A stretch of DNA of 64,000 bases from Medicago truncatula (lineage: Eukaryota; Streptophyta; Magnoliopsida; Fabales; Fabaceae): NCBI RefSeq assembly GCF_003473485.1, contig NC_053047.1:41960972-42024971 (forward strand), in the 5' to 3' direction. The position numbers and the translations under genes are program-made. Under the pieces are notes generated by a model that searched no databases, was not told the origin of the DNA, and saw only the letters and a program-made list of their open reading frames with translations. How positions within the stretch are numbered: the first letter of the stretch is position 1; each line of letters begins with the position of its first letter. Below, one piece after another: positions 9,617 to 19,147 of this stretch.

Positions 9617-9837
9617 TGATAAAATGTTACATGACATTTCATTTAACTAATGATTCGGCATTCAATAATTTAATTTGTTTTGTATATGTTTTTCTTTAAT
9701 AATTTCACAGATTTTACCCTCTTTAATGATGGTAATTAAAATAAACATAGCGCGCTAAATAATATTATTTTGATTTACTTCTTTGTCTTTATTTCATAAT
9801 AATAAACTTACCGTTACTTTAGATAATTATAGGATAC

Positions 9838-9923
9838 GTCCTTGTGAACATAGCTCAGCTGATTTGAACAATGCATAATATATGCAAGTTCCATGGTTCG
9901 AACCCCGGCCACCAAAAAAAAAA
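9838..9923 (+). mobile_element. Short tRNA-derived SINE in NCR-B 3' flank (unit 1)
   Basis: It contains a box A (TAGCTCAGCTGATT, 9851) and a perfect box B (GGTTCGAACC, 9896-9905), then an A run. It is flanked by 17-bp duplications, AGATAATTATAGGATAC (9821-9837) and AGATAATTATTGGTTAC (9924-9940). At 86 bp it is essentially a tRNA-like head plus a tail. Module C shows the empty site. Confidence 0.75.
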
Positions 9924-10239
9924 AGATAATTATTGGTTACAATGAAATACTTACATTAAATAAATAATAAATTCAACAAATTTTAGTATAATTTAATACT
10001 ATCAAAATTGATTCAATACATAAACGACATATCCCCTAAAAAAAGTACATAGATGATATATATAAACAATGTAACATACAATTTTTTCAAATAGCGAATA
10101 TGAATTTTTATTATTATTTTGATACAGCTTATAAGGCTTTCACTAAAGTAATCCATGGTCATTTTTAACATAAAATCAGAGAAAAATACTTTTATGTCAA
10201 AAGTGTTTTACGAAATGATGACCTGAATCAGATATTATA

Positions 10240-10450
10240 CACTTTGTGAATCAGAAATACTTTTAGCATCAGCATAGCATTCAAAAAAGTGACGACAATA
10301 AAAGCCTTGAAGTTATACACTAGAATCCAACTGACGCTAAAATAGCATCTACAAATGTGGATGCTAAAATTGATGCTAAAAGGTATTTAAAGTGTTGACG
10401 CTACTTAGCGTTTGGAATTTGTGGATGCTAAAAAATTACTTTTGAAATCG
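10240..10450. repeat. Cluster of GATGCTAAAA / TTAGCATC words (unit 1)
   Basis: Degenerate direct and inverted copies of a GATGCTAAAA-like word recur (GACGCTAAAA, GATGCTAAAA, TTAGCATC, TTAGCGT). This resembles subterminal repeats of plant CACTA/EnSpm elements. I cannot find both termini, so the element is not delimited. The unit 2 copy is at about 34171-34380. Confidence 0.35.
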
Positions 10451-10736
10451 ATTATGAATTAACCGAAATATCTAGGATTTTTTTAAAAAAAAAATTGTCT
10501 ACTTCAACCACAAATATGCATAACCAAAATTTCCTAGATAGCCATAATTTTATACAAACACACATACAACATTCTTTTCTAGAGTCATTATTATCTCTAA
10601 AGCCATTCCAAGTGATGGAAAATATTATCTCGTATCTGTTTTCTTTTGAACCATGGCTACTATTCTAACATGCATGAATATTTTTCTGCAACTATATTCT
10701 TTTGTAATGTTTAAAGATGTTTTGATGAATGATGTA

Positions 10737-10983
10737 TTTGAATTGAAGGATTGGACTACTACCTACACCATGGATGCAAGCCACCTATAAGATAGTTGAT
10801 TTTGGGATCTCTAAGATGTTTAAGAATACTGATAATGGAAATGCAGAATCCGCAATGGTTCTTATTGATCCAGCGTTAGTCCTCATCCAAATGATTATTT
10901 TACATTTTATTATGTCAGTATTGCAATCACAACCAAAAATTGCTCACTTAACAATAAATGTGATAATTAGAGAATGTATTTGA
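10737..10983 (+). pseudogene. LRR receptor-like kinase catalytic fragment (unit 1)
   Basis: One frame reads LDYYLHHGCKPPI, the segment preceding the catalytic HRD loop in plant LRR receptor kinases. It shifts directly to YKIVDFGISKMFKNTDNGNAES, containing the DFG motif. The HRD-x4-N loop between them is deleted, so the fragment cannot be catalytic. After about 70 further residues the frame ends. Confidence 0.5.
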
Positions 10984-11045
10984 ATTAAGAACTTATTGAA
11001 TTATTCATAACTTGTTCTGAAAATATTATTACTCATAATAACATA

Positions 11046-11208
11046 GGGTCCTGCTAACCGGTACCTCCGGGGCACGGGTTAAGCATACCATAAAAGGAAA
11101 CTGTTTCTGACTTTATTATCAATTAATTACACAATTTCAATGCATTAACTACTATATAATTTCCTTTTTCATATCCTTAACCAGTGCCCGGGGGCATTAG
11201 CGTTTCCC
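11046..11208. mobile_element. Mutator-type MITE (unit 1)
   Basis: Inverted ends start GGGTCCTGCTAACC on the left and GGGAAACGCTAATGCC on the right (reverse complement). Both continue through GGGCAC-type words to GGTTAAG. A perfect 9-bp duplication AATAACATA flanks it (11037-11045 and 11209-11217). Nine-base duplications are the Mutator signature. The element is 163 bp and non-coding. Confidence 0.8.
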
Positions 11209-11217
11209 AATAACATA

Positions 11218-11948
11218 TAAGAATGTCGTTAGGACTATTAAACATAACAAAAATCGATCGGTTAAACATAACAAATACTGATCAGTTCATTCATGAATTG
11301 CCAATCACACTTCAATTATTTCCGCTTCGTTTTTTTTTTCAAGCAGCTCTAATCTTCGGTTCGGTTTTAGTTTTTTTTTTTTTTAACAAACTTAATATGA
11401 TTTGACAATGGCAATTTGAAAAGTTATAGTTCAAGTTTTTGTAAAAGTAGTTCTGGTTTGATTGGAAAAACAGAACCAATACGCCAAAAGTCCATACCTG
11501 TTCGGTTCGGTTTAAAAAGAACCACTAACAATTTAGTTTGCTTTAACCAAATTGTTGTAACGGTTTAGTTTCGCTCGGTTCAATTTTCTTCCATTACTGG
11601 ACCATTATAAATAGTCTTTCCTGTCACCAGTGATGAATAGTCCTAAAATGAGATGATCTCCGATTGATTCGTCCTTTCTCTTGCAAGTTGTATGTACTAA
11701 GTTTCGAAGGTCTCGTTTAGTTTTGTCCTTTCCCTTACCGAAGAATACTTGTTTTGGCCTGGTATCACACATGAAACAAAACTAAACAAAGTTATTAGTA
11801 GGACAGAATCAATCAGAATTATATATATATATATTTAAAAATTGGTTTTAAAACAATAATGAAAATAAAAAAATAAAAAATAAAAAAGTAATAAAAAAAA
11901 CATATACGATTAAGTAATTTAAATTGCCTTTGTCGAAAACATCAACAA
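11218..11948. other. Non-coding stretch with simple repeats (unit 1)
   Basis: T runs at 11329-11338 and 11371-11383, a TA run at 11821-11833 and A-rich tracts at 11860-11900 are the only features seen. The last part would be internal sequence of the Athila-like relic that follows. Confidence 0.4.
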
Positions 11949-12950
11949 TCTCCGTCAACGGCGTCAAAAATTTGATGGTTGGATTTGGGCAATTCTACCA
12001 AATCGTTTACCAAATAATAAAGTGTAAGTAGAGTATCGTATCCACAAGGATTGACATTTCAACTAGGCAATTCATGTTACTTTTTTGGAAACAATAAAAT
12101 AAAATAAAATAAAATAAAAGATAAAGGGGTTTTGCAAATTAGTCTATTTGCAGCATAGCAAGAGTTTAGGAGTTAACCTCTTTTTGATTGCAGGATGTTA
12201 ATGACGGTTACGATTATTCGAATCTCCTTCATTCATTTTTTGTTGTTAATTAATGGTCAAGCATTATTCAGATTTTACGTCTTCTATCTAAGTGATGAGT
12301 TCGTAGAGTTTTACTGCCTATCAGGTGTCAAGTTGCACCTACTGTCACACGGGTTTGTGCGTGTGAGGCCTTACCTCAGAGGTCTGGTTCATTCTCCTCC
12401 ACGTATTGAGTGGCAACCTTACTTTGGAGTTTCTACACAAGTTAGTGTTTACGGTCGTCAATCTAAGATACACTTTCGCGCTAGAGGTACATGTAGGTCT
12501 TACTCTCTCATACGTATTGCAATCAATGAAGGACATTAGGGTTCCTAAATTCGCTATATCCTAGAGGTTCCCTCGTCAGCTAAATCTTAGAAGGACATCA
12601 ACATATTCTCGCTATTGGTAGTTCTACAAACGGGCAGCCCTATCTCGTCTACCTTACAAAGGATTGATTTAAAAAGAATAAAGTTACTATGTGGATTTAA
12701 ATCTTGAGCTCTTACGTTTTCCTAATTATGTGGTCTGTTATTAGTTACTTCTTGATTCAGGTAGGTATTCACCAATATTAGGTATGTTGCCTTTCTAAGT
12801 ACTGTTATCTCAAGTTTGGTTCGCTCGGAAGAAGAAAAGTCTTACGTTACAGTAAAATTAAATAGGATTCATAAAATAAATGAATAAAAAAACTTATATT
12901 AAAATAATCCAACAAACAAAATAGAGATTCATCTTAGAACCCAACCCGAA
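11949..12950 (-). mobile_element. Athila-like 5' LTR relic with tRNA-Asp-type primer site (unit 1)
   Basis: Bases 11949-11966 read TCTCCGTCAACGGCGTCA. The reverse complement matches the tRNA-Asp primer binding site used by Athila/Tat elements at 15 of 18 positions. On the minus strand the LTR would therefore lie at about 11970-12950 and end just before this site. A 114-codon open frame at 12195-12539 lies inside it and matches nothing I know. An (AAAAT)n run sits near 12094-12119. The far LTR end was not identified. Confidence 0.45.
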
Positions 12951-13309
12951 AAAGGTTTATTTACGTTATTATGAGGTAATCGATGTATGGATCGACTAGC
13001 ATATAAGTTACTTTAGAGTGAATTTCGTACACTATGAAATAATAGTAAGTTTCTCGATCTTTTAATTAAGCATTTCTCTTTTTAATTATGTTAATTTCAC
13101 ATATTTATTATATGAAAACTTTTATGTTTGTGAATGTTTCAAATTGAAATTTATTTTCTTGTATTTTTTATTAGATTCTATATTTAAACTCATCTCAGGA
13201 AAGTGTGTCACATGTTACAAAATTTTATTCTATTTTTTGTAATTTTCCTTTTTCTATCTCAAAACGGTAAATTAAAAATTATTTTATATAAATGAATTTT
13301 TTTTAGGTG

Positions 13310-13531
13310 ACCTCCTGTTTAATTTTGTCCATGGGACAAACATAACGTAACACTTCAATGTAGTTAAGAGATATTTTACTAAGTCTTATAACAACTATTT
13401 AATTTATGTAGTTAAGAGATATTTTACTAAATCTTATAACAACTATTTAATTTGTATAAAGAAACCGTGTGCTTTATACATTATAAATTCATCAAATCCT
13501 TTTCTATTTTTTTCATGCAAAAGGGAAAAAT
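13310..13531 (+). promoter_or_regulatory. NCR-C promoter with 48-bp tandem duplication (unit 1)
   Basis: It contains the palindrome TTTGTCC-ATG-GGACAAA (13324-13340) and a TATA-like TATAAATT (13482-13489). A 48-bp segment starting ATGTAGTTAAGAGATA is present twice in tandem (13358-13405 and 13406-13453). It is single in A, B and D. The duplication moves the palindrome 48 bp further from the start codon. Confidence 0.6.
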
Positions 13532-13807
13532 ATGGCTAAAGTCACTAAGTTTGTTTATATTACGATCCACTTTCTTTCACTATTTTTCATTGCAATGAAC
13601 ATTGTCGGTAAGTTATCATTCATTGTTTTACAATTTTTTCTTTACTTCTTACCTAACCTTTTATCCCCTTTAATTACTAACATTTTTATATTCTCTTTTA
13701 TCATTACAGCAATTCCTGAATGTCATGCAGACTCTCATCGTGTAGCAAAAATTGACTATGTGCTTTCTCTTAAACCGCAATGTAGGAATTACACGTGTGT
13801 TTGTTAA
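13532..13807 (+). pseudogene. NCR-C: decayed NCR gene, four of six cysteines left (unit 1)
   Basis: Exon 1 is 13532-13607, the intron 13608-13709 (GTAAGT...ACAG, phase 1) and exon 2 13710-13807. The frame is open and would give 57 residues: a good signal peptide (MAKVTKFVYITIHF...), then IPECHADSHRVAKIDYVLS, then LKPQCRNYTCVC. Compared with NCR-A and -B, Cys2 is Arg and Cys3 is Tyr. A TAT-to-TAA change then ends the protein right after the last cysteine, removing the seven-residue tail. The promoter, splice sites and signal peptide are intact. It may be an expressed pseudogene or a divergent four-cysteine peptide; four-cysteine NCRs are known, but with different spacing. Confidence 0.8.
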
Positions 13808-13845
13808 GATTCAAATAGATATCGCTGATGTTAAAATGTTCCATG

Positions 13846-13893
13846 TGTAGGAATTACACATGTGTTTGTTATAATTCAATTAAATATCGCAGA
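13846..13893 (+). repeat. Duplicated exon-2 tail downstream of NCR-C
   Basis: It repeats the end of exon 2 (TGTAGGAATTACACATGTG, then a tail ending CGC-AGA, with the stop mutated). It keeps the TGTTAT codon pair that the gene itself has changed to TGTTAA. The unit 2 copy is at 37780-37827. Confidence 0.7.
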
Positions 13894-14785
13894 TGATAAA
13901 ATGTTCTATGACATGTCATTTAACCAATGTTTTGGCATTCAATAATTGAATTCGGTTTGTATTTATTTCCCTTTAATAATTTCATAGATTTTATGGTCTT
14001 TGATGATGGTGATTAAAATAAACATTGCGCGCTAAATAATATTATTTAAATTATCTTCTTTGTCTTCATTTTATAATGATATATTTACTGTTACTTTAGA
14101 TAATTGTAGGATACAATGAAATACTTAAGTTAAATAAATAATAAATTTAACAACTTTTTAGTATAGTTTAATATTATCAAAACTGATTCAATACATGGTA
14201 CATAAACGATATAAGCCCTAAAAAATTACATAAATGATATATATAAACAATGTAACCTACAATTTTTTCAAATAGCAAATATTTATTTATTTTTCATTTA
14301 TTTTAAAATAGTTCATAAGGCTTTAACTAAAAGAATTCATAGTCATTTTTAATATAAAATCAGAATAAAAATAATTTTCTTTCGAAAGCATTTTACAAAA
14401 TGACAACCTGAATCTAGTACTATATTTTATTAATCGTTTTCGAGCAATGAGTTTTAAAATCCAATCATACACTTGGTAAAAAAAATATAATATGAAATAG
14501 TGTATAAGCATTGATTTTCCATTGCAATATCATTTACACCAAATAGCAAGTTTGGTTACGCGTCCAAATTACCAATCTCACGTTTCGATGTCGATTTCAC
14601 CGCAATGTTAATAAGCTACTTATTTGAGCTTCACACTAAACAAATGGCTGCATTCACACCACGACTTTACCTAACACCGGCTAAGTCATAACATGTGATT
14701 TCTAAAACATGAACAAATTTAACAATATAAACCAGTAAAGTAACTGATAGAACATGCACATACAGAATCAAGAGAAAGATTAGAA

Positions 14786-15049
14786 TGTTATGGGTACTTC
14801 AGAACATTCTGTACTTAAATCAGTGTGATCTCCACACACACACACTTTAGAGAGGAAACTACAAAGGAATGATAAAACTCTTTATTATTGAATGTGAGAG
14901 AGATATGAGTGATATCAATTACACTAATCATAAGACTATACACTAGTTAGTTACTAACCACTAACCATAACCATATTTGGGTTAACACCTTAACCAACTA
15001 ACTAAACTAACTAACTAAGATTGATATATGAATTAATCTTCAACAGTAA
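14786..15049 (-). mobile_element. LTR-like segment, TG...CA (unit 1)
   Basis: On the minus strand it begins TGTTGAAGATTAATTC and ends CCATAACA, like a small Copia-type LTR. Its interior contains short TTAGTTAG/AACTAACT repeats. No matching target duplication is visible, and module A shows a rearranged part of it. It is called on terminal form and length only. Confidence 0.4.
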
Positions 15050-15193
15050 CAAACACATAACAATGCCACATTAAGGAAAAATAGAATGCGTCATATTGGA
15101 TACCTTCATAAAATAGTTTCATCATTTTACCAAACAAAGAACATATTCAATAATGAATTTTATTATTCTGACCAACGTATTGCTATAAATGAT

Positions 15194-15506
15194 TGATGTA
15201 GGAGGGTTTCATAATATTTTCTATAGTATTTTTATTTTAGCTCCATTTTGGCACTTTTCTGTTTTTGTTTCAGTTTATTACTTTTGGCCCTTTTGGGTTT
15301 TGTTATTTCCTTATTTAAGCTTAACAGTTGTAACCTAAGAGGAAACTTTTATTCATTGAATAATATTTTAGATAGTTTTTCTCAAATTCTGGTGGATTCC
15401 AGAACCATATTTTGACAAGTTTGTCGTTTGCAAACTTGTTTCTTTCAATCTAGGTTTAACGCTTGCTAGCAATTACACGTCTGACTGTGTTAGTTGGTAT
15501 CAGAGT
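15194..15506 (+). mobile_element. LTR (15194-15492) and primer binding site (unit 1)
   Basis: It starts TGATGTAGGAGGGTTTC and ends CTGTGTTA, where CTGCGTCA is expected. A degenerate tRNA-iMet primer site TGGTATCAGAGT lies at 15495-15506. It belongs to the same family as the LTR at 5585 and the rearranged LTR at 4071-4743. It retains TTTCAGTTT, which is missing from the 5585 LTR in units 1 and 2. Confidence 0.7.
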
Positions 15507-15837
15507 AAGTTTCTCCTATTCTTTTCCTAACGTGATCAGCCAGGGAGATCAATAGGTGACAAAAATTGCGGCTTTAACTGCGGCCATAAAAGCTTTGTTG
15601 GATCAGATGGCGGCTTTGATAGTTAAGGTTGACGACATCAACAACAACAACAAAAATCAATTCAAGAGATTTGGACCAATGAGCGTTCCATGTGGTAGAA
15701 ACAATTGAATTATTGTGGATTCAAGTTCTTCAAAAGTGGGGAAAAATGATTTCGAAGAAAAAATGTCAAATCACTGAAAGAAGCTGCATATTTTACGAGA
15801 ATAGGCAAATTCAGCTAAATCTATTGAAAAGGATCAG

Positions 15838-16001
15838 AAAGCAAGAAGTAAGGCAGCTACGGAAACAATTGATGTATATTACTTTATTGAAGAAAATTAT
15901 ATATCCACCGTGAATTACAAAGCAAGAAGTAAGGTAGCTATGCATACAATTGATGTGGATCACTTTATTGAAAAAGAAATCATATATCTACCGTGAATTA
16001 C
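15838..16001 (+). repeat. 81-bp tandem duplication in the helicase relic (unit 1)
   Basis: Two adjacent copies begin AAAGCAAGAAGTAAGG and end GTGAATTAC (15838-15918 and 15919-16001). The second has diverged by several bases and a 2-bp indel. It duplicates the part that reads like helicase motif IV. The unit 2 copy is at 39772-39935. Confidence 0.75.
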
Positions 16002-16074
16002 CATGGGGAGGTATCGACAGTAGGGCCAAGGGTTGAAAATCTCAACAAGTTCAAAAGTAGCAACGAAGATTTCC

Positions 16075-16238
16075 TCCTCCAAAGGTTTCAGGTTCGATTT
16101 ATTATGCTAATTTCGTTGAACTTATGAGCTTGCTCTGGCTTTAAACGGGACCCTCACAAGTGGGCGGGATTGGTCCTTTTAAATTAGTCGATTCTTGAAT
16201 CGGGATCGGATACCGAATTTAAAAAAAAAAAAAAGAAA
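16075..16238 (+). mobile_element. SINE or 5'-truncated retroposon (unit 1)
   Basis: A 164-bp insertion ending in an A run is flanked by perfect 14-bp duplications CAACGAAGATTTCC (16061-16074 and 16239-16252). A box-B-like GGTTCGATTTA lies at 16091. No clear box A is seen, so the 5' end may be truncated. It splits the helicase relic between SSNEDF and PTLVCTD. Confidence 0.7.
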
Positions 16239-16438
16239 CAACGAAGATTTCCCAACATTAGTTTGCACGGACCTGGCCGCTAGAGGTAAAACTGCACGTA
16301 TGGATGCAAAAGGGAAAATAACAAGTTTAGTTACTAAAAAGGACTATAGCTTGGCAACCAAAATAGAGGAGGCAATAAAAAAGAATGAGAATTTGGAGGC
16401 TATCACACATATAAAATACCTAAAAAAAAATCTTTCAT

Positions 16439-17845
16439 AATTTTTAAACGTTAGCGCAATAAAAAGAGCGGAAAGACGGGCACGTGGGTGTCCGTCTTTT
16501 CTCTGATAATTTATTAAGTTTAGAGATTCAAATTCTCTAAACACTGGTTTATATGAACTTTTAGTTCATTCATCTTGACTACAAAATATAAAATTGTCTA
16601 ATCATATAACTTTGAAATTAAGTCCAAGTTACTCAAATTTAAAATTAAACGCTTGTTTACATGATATATTTTGGAGCGGTGCTATTCTTCCCGACAGAAT
16701 AGACCACGAATTTCTCAGGAAACTTGTTTTTAGTTATAATTTGGTCAAATAGAAAAAAGCAGAAATGGCGGCAATAAAGGCGGAAGGGTGATATGTAGTT
16801 ATATACACAGATCGGGATGATTTCGGGATAAACTCTTTCGGTATAAATATCATTATCCTAAATTTTGATATGTCAAATATTAAAATCACACAACTTATAA
16901 AATAGAAGGAAAATTTTAATTTTGAACATACCATAAAAGGACAGTCTTTTCCCACAAAAATGCATGTCTTAATTTTTTTTTTTTGAATCATCTTTATCTT
17001 ATTCAGTAGAAATCTGAAATTCGAATTCTTTCTTATTTTTTGAGTAGCTAACTTCTAAGTTTTAGCACTCCCTATCGAACTAAAATCATCCTAATTCCTT
17101 TAACCGATTAACCAAGGGCCCAAATTTAAGAATATTAAATTTGCGCATTTTTCCAAATGGTTATTTTAGAATAGTATAGAACAATGCACTAAAGTAACAA
17201 CCGAATCCATCTCAACTAATTGCATCCCAAGAAATTATTAGCATATTACCATCCATTCTTTAATAGTCACCAAAATAAGAGGTTCGCTGCAGATGTTGGC
17301 TTTTCAATAGCAAGAATGACGTACATAGGGTTCATACTTTTATGTAATTGCCTAAAAATTCTTTAGCAACCACATAAGTCACATTCCTACTAAACATGAA
17401 TGAAAGGTACACAAGCCATGTGGCATGAAATGGTTCAAACGGCTTTTAATGTCAAATAAGATCAATATTGTTCTCGGATGGATTTTAGTGTTGTTGTTTA
17501 AAAACAACAAGCACTTTGTCATTTCAGCTAGAGCATGTAATTTTATAGTTTGGTTTATCCTTGTTGTATTTAGGGACAACAGAAGCTTAATAAGTAATTT
17601 CTTCGATAGACATAGCAGTAGGAAACATTTTAAAATTGTTGTTTTTGGATTTTAAAATTGTCGTATTTGAATTTTCAAATTCTATTTTTGAAAAAGAATA
17701 TCTATCGAAGTTGTTACTAGGTTGAGTCACGACCATATCGCTCTCTTTAAGACTTTTTATGGCAATGCCAAAATTTTTGCAAGACATACCATCAACCACG
17801 CCGCCTCCAGGATAAAACAAGCCCAACTACTGCATTGTAGAAAAC
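16439..17845. other. Unrecognised non-coding stretch (unit 1)
   Basis: It contains a short inverted repeat around 16472-16501 (AAAGACGGGCAC...GTGTCCGTCTTT). Several short open frames occur on both strands (for example 16734-16991 minus, 17425-17655 plus, 17587-17826 minus), with no recognisable domain. The unit 2 counterpart is about 40385-41791. Confidence 0.4.
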
Positions 17846-17859
17846 CATTCGAGATTTAT

Positions 17860-18270
17860 ACCCTTAAATATGGTACTAAGACCACTCTTTAATACTTAAA
17901 CCACTTTTTTATGGTAATGTTACCACTCTATTATGGTACTGAGACCACTCAAATATGGTGTTACCACCATTCTAATTTTTAATTTCTCCAAATATGATAC
18001 TATGATCACTCAAATATGGTTTTACACCACTCTAACCTTTAACTTCTTCAAGGGAAGAAAGTATTGAAAATGAACTATACTCTTAAGATCATTCATAATT
18101 CTGAAGGGATATTATTCTAAAAAAGGAACTATGATCTTAAAAATATTCTTTATTCCGAAGGGACGTATATTATCGAAGGGACTATGCTTTTAAGACATTC
18201 TTAATTCCGAAGGGACATTATACCGAAAATGAACTATGGTCTTAAGAACACACTTAATTCCGAAGGGACA
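17860..18270. repeat. Degenerate repeats: AAATATGGT and CCGAAGGGAC words (unit 1)
   Basis: The first half repeats ATGGTACTAAGACCACTC-like phrases at irregular ~40-50-bp spacing. The second half repeats TTCCGAAGGGACAT-like phrases four times at about 50-bp spacing. It may be part of an old LTR. The unit 2 copy is at about 41806-42217. Confidence 0.5.
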
Positions 18271-18840
18271 TAAATAAGGAGATGAGGAGAAGAATAGCTC
18301 GTCAACACAAGTTGGAGGAGAAGAGAGAAAGAGTTCTCGACAACTCAATATAAACTGCACGGTGTAACTTTTGAACTGAGTGGAGTCCTCTGTATATATA
18401 GAGATTTTGTAATTGTTTTAGCAAAAATTACAGTAGTAGTTACTCTAATGGATAAAGATGAAAATGGAACTTATCCATTAATCAGTTCAACAACACTTGT
18501 GGATAAGATTAAAAAGAAACAAATTCACAAAAGAGGAGGAAACGAACTCATTGGAATTGAATACAGGAAATATAAGAAATTCTAATTATTTTATATGGTA
18601 TTCAATAAACTAAATTTATGGGAAGTGATATTCACGAATAAAAATAATAATTACTATTATTTTTTATCATTATCAAGTATTTAAAATTAAATACCGCAAC
18701 TTAAACACAACTAATATGTGTTATATTTTATGTGGTACCCCACACTATATTTTTTCAATTCACACAACATTAGATCAAAGTATAATTACGTGGTGTTTAA
18801 TCTTTCAATTTTTCTTCCAACATCACACCAATGATCCAAC

Positions 18841-19147
18841 ACTTATACGTTTGTGAATGTTTCAAATTAAAAAAAAAAATTCTTGTATTTTTTATTAGAT
18901 TCTATATTTAAACTCATTTTTGGGAAAGTGTGTATCTTCCCACATTTTATTTTATTTTTTACAATTTTCCCTTTTCTATCTCGAAAAGGTAAAATAATAA
19001 TTATTTCATATAAATGGAATTTTTTTTTATGTGACCTCCTGTTTAATTTTGTCCAAGGGACAAACATAACACTTCAATATAGTTAAGTGATATTTTACAA
19101 AGTCTTATAATAACTATTTAATTTGTATAAAGAAACCATGTGATTTA
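18841..19147 (+). promoter_or_regulatory. Orphan NCR promoter D, split by an LTR (unit 1)
   Basis: The sequence matches the upstream regions of NCR-A, -B and -C, including TTTGTCC-AAG-GGACAAA at 19048-19064 and the ACTATTTAATTTGTATAAAG block. It is interrupted at 19148 by a 3.0-kb solo LTR. The promoter resumes at 22162 with the TATA region (TTATACATTATAAATTTATCA) but diverges before any start codon. No NCR exon follows. Confidence 0.75.

Larger units (their letters stand above)
15534..16438 (+). pseudogene. gag stub fused to DEAD-box RNA helicase (RH39-like) fragment (unit 1)
   Basis: A gag-like start (IAALTAAIKALLDQMAALIV, KVDD, poly-Asn, then PCGRNN and DFEEKMSNH) passes at about 15790 into helicase-like sequence. 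This includes HFIEENYISTVNYHGEV-like and RVENLNKFKSSNEDF pieces, then [12 protein letters not shown] (motif V). [19 protein letters not shown] (motif VI remnant) and [15 protein letters not shown] follow. The order matches the C-terminal helicase lobe of plant RH39-type proteins. The region between motifs V and VI is deleted, a SINE splits it at 16075-16238, and frames are broken. It looks like captured exons, not a gene. Confidence 0.6.

Noticed and set aside
9851..9910. Possible tRNA gene (box A and perfect box B)
   Set aside because: No cloverleaf with paired acceptor ends is seen. It has an A tail and 17-bp flanking duplications, so it is a SINE.
12195..12539. 114-codon open frame
   Set aside because: It lies inside an LTR-like relic, has no recognisable domain, and a second frame is open on the other strand.
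13532..13807. A single uninterrupted 91-codon frame for NCR-C
   Set aside because: It reads through a clear GTAAGT...ACAG intron that is positioned as in NCR-A and NCR-B. The spliced 57-residue model fits the family.
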